From: JBJXFK01 sp046155505
GTDB taxonomy: Bacteria; Planctomycetota; Phycisphaerae; UBA1845; Fen-1342
Reading direction: 5' to 3'
Assembly (NCBI GenBank): GCA_046155505.1
Contig: JBJXFK010000008.1
Coordinates: forward strand, 1 to 6,559
DNA: 6,559 nucleotides
Both the position numbers and the translations under genes were made by a program. Position 1 is the first letter of the stretch; each line of letters starts with the position of its first letter. The notes beneath the pieces are model-generated. The model ran no database searches, was not told the DNA's origin, and saw only the letters and a list, made by a program, of their open reading frames with translations. Below are positions 5,991 through 6,559 of the stretch, piece after piece.

Positions 5991-6155
5991 CCGCCCACCA
6001 CCGTTCACCTCTCGCACGCGCACCATTTCCGCCTTGCCTTGCGCCACTCCCCATGCAAATACTTCCCCCGAGTACTCACCGCGCGAGTCGACACGCGCGG
6101 CGTCTGAAAAAGGAATCCGCAAGCGAACCCCGGACGCGCTCGTCGCGCATCCCAA

Positions 6156-6190
6156 ACTCGCTACTCGCTACTCGCTATTCGCTACTCTCG
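6156..6190. repeat. 7-base tandem repeat (ACTCGCT), five units
   Basis: Units at 6156, 6163 and 6170 are exact ACTCGCT, 6177 is ATTCGCT (one change) and 6184 is ACTCTCG (decayed). Slippage-prone arrays of this sort occur in intergenic DNA and produce spurious frames reading SLLATRYSLL. No gene context suggests phase variation. Confidence 0.8.
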
Positions 6191-6245
6191 GAGGTGCCTG
6201 GCCCAAAACAACACAGTGCGTGACCGGCGAGTGCCTACATCAGTG

Positions 6246-6310
6246 GCACACGCAAGTGTGCTATGGGCTTCACGAAGTTCCTATGCTCACGAGAGTGTGC
6301 TATGGGCTTC
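6246..6310. repeat. Two copies of a 26-base unit, each with a GNRA-capped hairpin
   Basis: Positions 6246-6271 and 6285-6310 are 23/26 identical and start 39 bases apart. Copy 1 folds GCACAC-GCAA-GTGTGC; copy 2 folds GCTCAC-GAGA-GTGTGC with one T/T mismatch. Both are followed by TATGGGCTTC. The last 17 bases (from AGTGTGC) are identical. In copy 2 the tail runs straight into the first GGGCTTCCAGCCC hairpin; in copy 1 that hairpin is decayed. Confidence 0.75.
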
Positions 6311-6422
6311 CAGCCCGTTCTGATGTACTGCGGGCTTCCAGCCCGCAGCAAGGCAGGCGTCAGCCTGCCTTGTGGAACGGGTTTCCAACCCGTCTCTGGT
6401 TCACGGGTTTCCTAACCCGTGA
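6302..6422. repeat. Cluster of five short hairpin repeats (GGGYTTCCARCCCG type)
   Basis: Five palindromes lie almost end to end. R1 is 6304-6316 (5 pairs, TCC loop, extendable by flanking T-G and A-T). R2 is 6328-6348 (9 pairs, TCC loop). R3 is 6349-6372 (10 pairs, GTCA loop). R4 is 6377-6393 (7 pairs, TCC loop). R5 is 6401-6422 (9 pairs, TCCT loop). R1, R2 and R4 share the pattern GGGYT-TCC-ARCCC; R3 and R5 have different stems but the same size, so structure rather than sequence is kept. I recall similar motifs scattered between genes in Planctomycetota and some other phyla. They may act as REP/MITE-like elements or RNA 3' structures. They read equally well on both strands. Confidence 0.85.
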
Positions 6423-6559
6423 TTCAAAAAGAAGCACTCGCACGAGGCCACCCCAACCCGCTCTGCTCGATTCGACTCACCAGCCTCGCCGGCCGGCGTC
6501 GAAACCCGAACAGCGCAGGTCTCCGAGGACCTCAACGGCACCGTTGCGTTCTCGCGCCA
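6423..6559. other. Window end, no feature supported
   Basis: This stretch is short and open in more than one frame on both strands, but shows no start signal, ribosome binding site or motif. A gene beginning or ending beyond the edge cannot be excluded. Confidence 0.4.

Larger units (their letters stand above)
5635..6240. other. Long non-coding region after GH130; pyrimidine-rich from about 5880
   Basis: No convincing gene is present. The open frames here translate to Arg/Ser/Pro-rich strings, and the longest runs through the tandem repeat at 6156-6190. From about 5880 to 6060 the + strand is markedly C+T rich, with partly repeated short words such as TTCTGCGTTCC/TTCTGCATTCC and CCGCTCAAA. 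Listed separately are two inverted repeats and three tandem repeats. There is no intrinsic terminator with a T-run downstream of GH130. Confidence 0.6.

Noticed and set aside
5543..6223. Open frame of 226 codons over the end of GH130 and the non-coding region
   Set aside because: It begins inside GH130 in another frame, translates to Arg/Ser/Pro-rich sequence and reads through the 7-base tandem repeat, the hallmark of a spurious frame.
6246..6422. CRISPR array
   Set aside because: The repeats are short palindromes of differing sequence set almost end to end, with no uniform repeat, no spacers of constant length and no cas gene in view.
6460..6559. Partial gene running off the right edge
   Set aside because: A frame reading AQVSEDLNGTVAFSR is open to the edge, but it has no start signal or motif, and other frames on both strands are open too.

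Overview
The window is GC-rich bacterial DNA with every supported gene on the + strand. The gene content (S9 peptidase, RHS core remnant, GT4/toroid/GH130 cassette) and the cluster of short GGGCTTCCAGCCCG-type hairpins are most reminiscent of Planctomycetota or a related environmental phylum. This is recalled resemblance, not a database result, and there is no rRNA or other marker gene to settle it.

Layout. (a) 3-1091: the C-terminal part of an S9-family serine peptidase, cut by the window edge, with a complete catalytic triad. (b) 1095-1339: a decayed fragment of an RHS-repeat core that starts within a few bases of the peptidase stop codon. (c) 1340-1690: nothing recognisable. (d) 1705-1863: a run of five nearly contiguous hairpins ending in a classical intrinsic terminator with T8, preceded by a weak promoter-like sequence. 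This is a candidate small RNA or a terminating leader upstream of the next genes. (e) 1923-2270: a possible small two-helix membrane protein. (f) 2246-5634: a tight three-gene carbohydrate cassette made of a GT4-type glycosyltransferase, an all-alpha toroid-like putative glycosidase and a GH130 mannoside phosphorylase/hydrolase-family enzyme. (g) 5635-6559: about 925 bases without a convincing gene. It holds weak inverted repeats, a pyrimidine-rich stretch with a 7-base tandem repeat, and a dense 180-base cluster of short hairpin repeats.

How the genes work together. The glycosyltransferase and the middle gene overlap by 17 bases and the GH130 gene follows after 55 bases, each with a good ribosome binding site, so the three are very likely one operon. 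The simplest reading is a pathway that builds a short (probably mannose-containing) glycoside or glycan and trims or recycles it by phosphorolysis or hydrolysis. The acceptor and product cannot be read from the sequence. If the terminator at 1824-1863 lies on the operon transcript, the structured RNA would be its regulatory leader; otherwise it is a stand-alone RNA.

The most unusual items are the orphan structured RNA, the RHS remnant abutting the peptidase, the glycosyltransferase without the standard EX7E acid pair, and the hairpin-repeat cluster.
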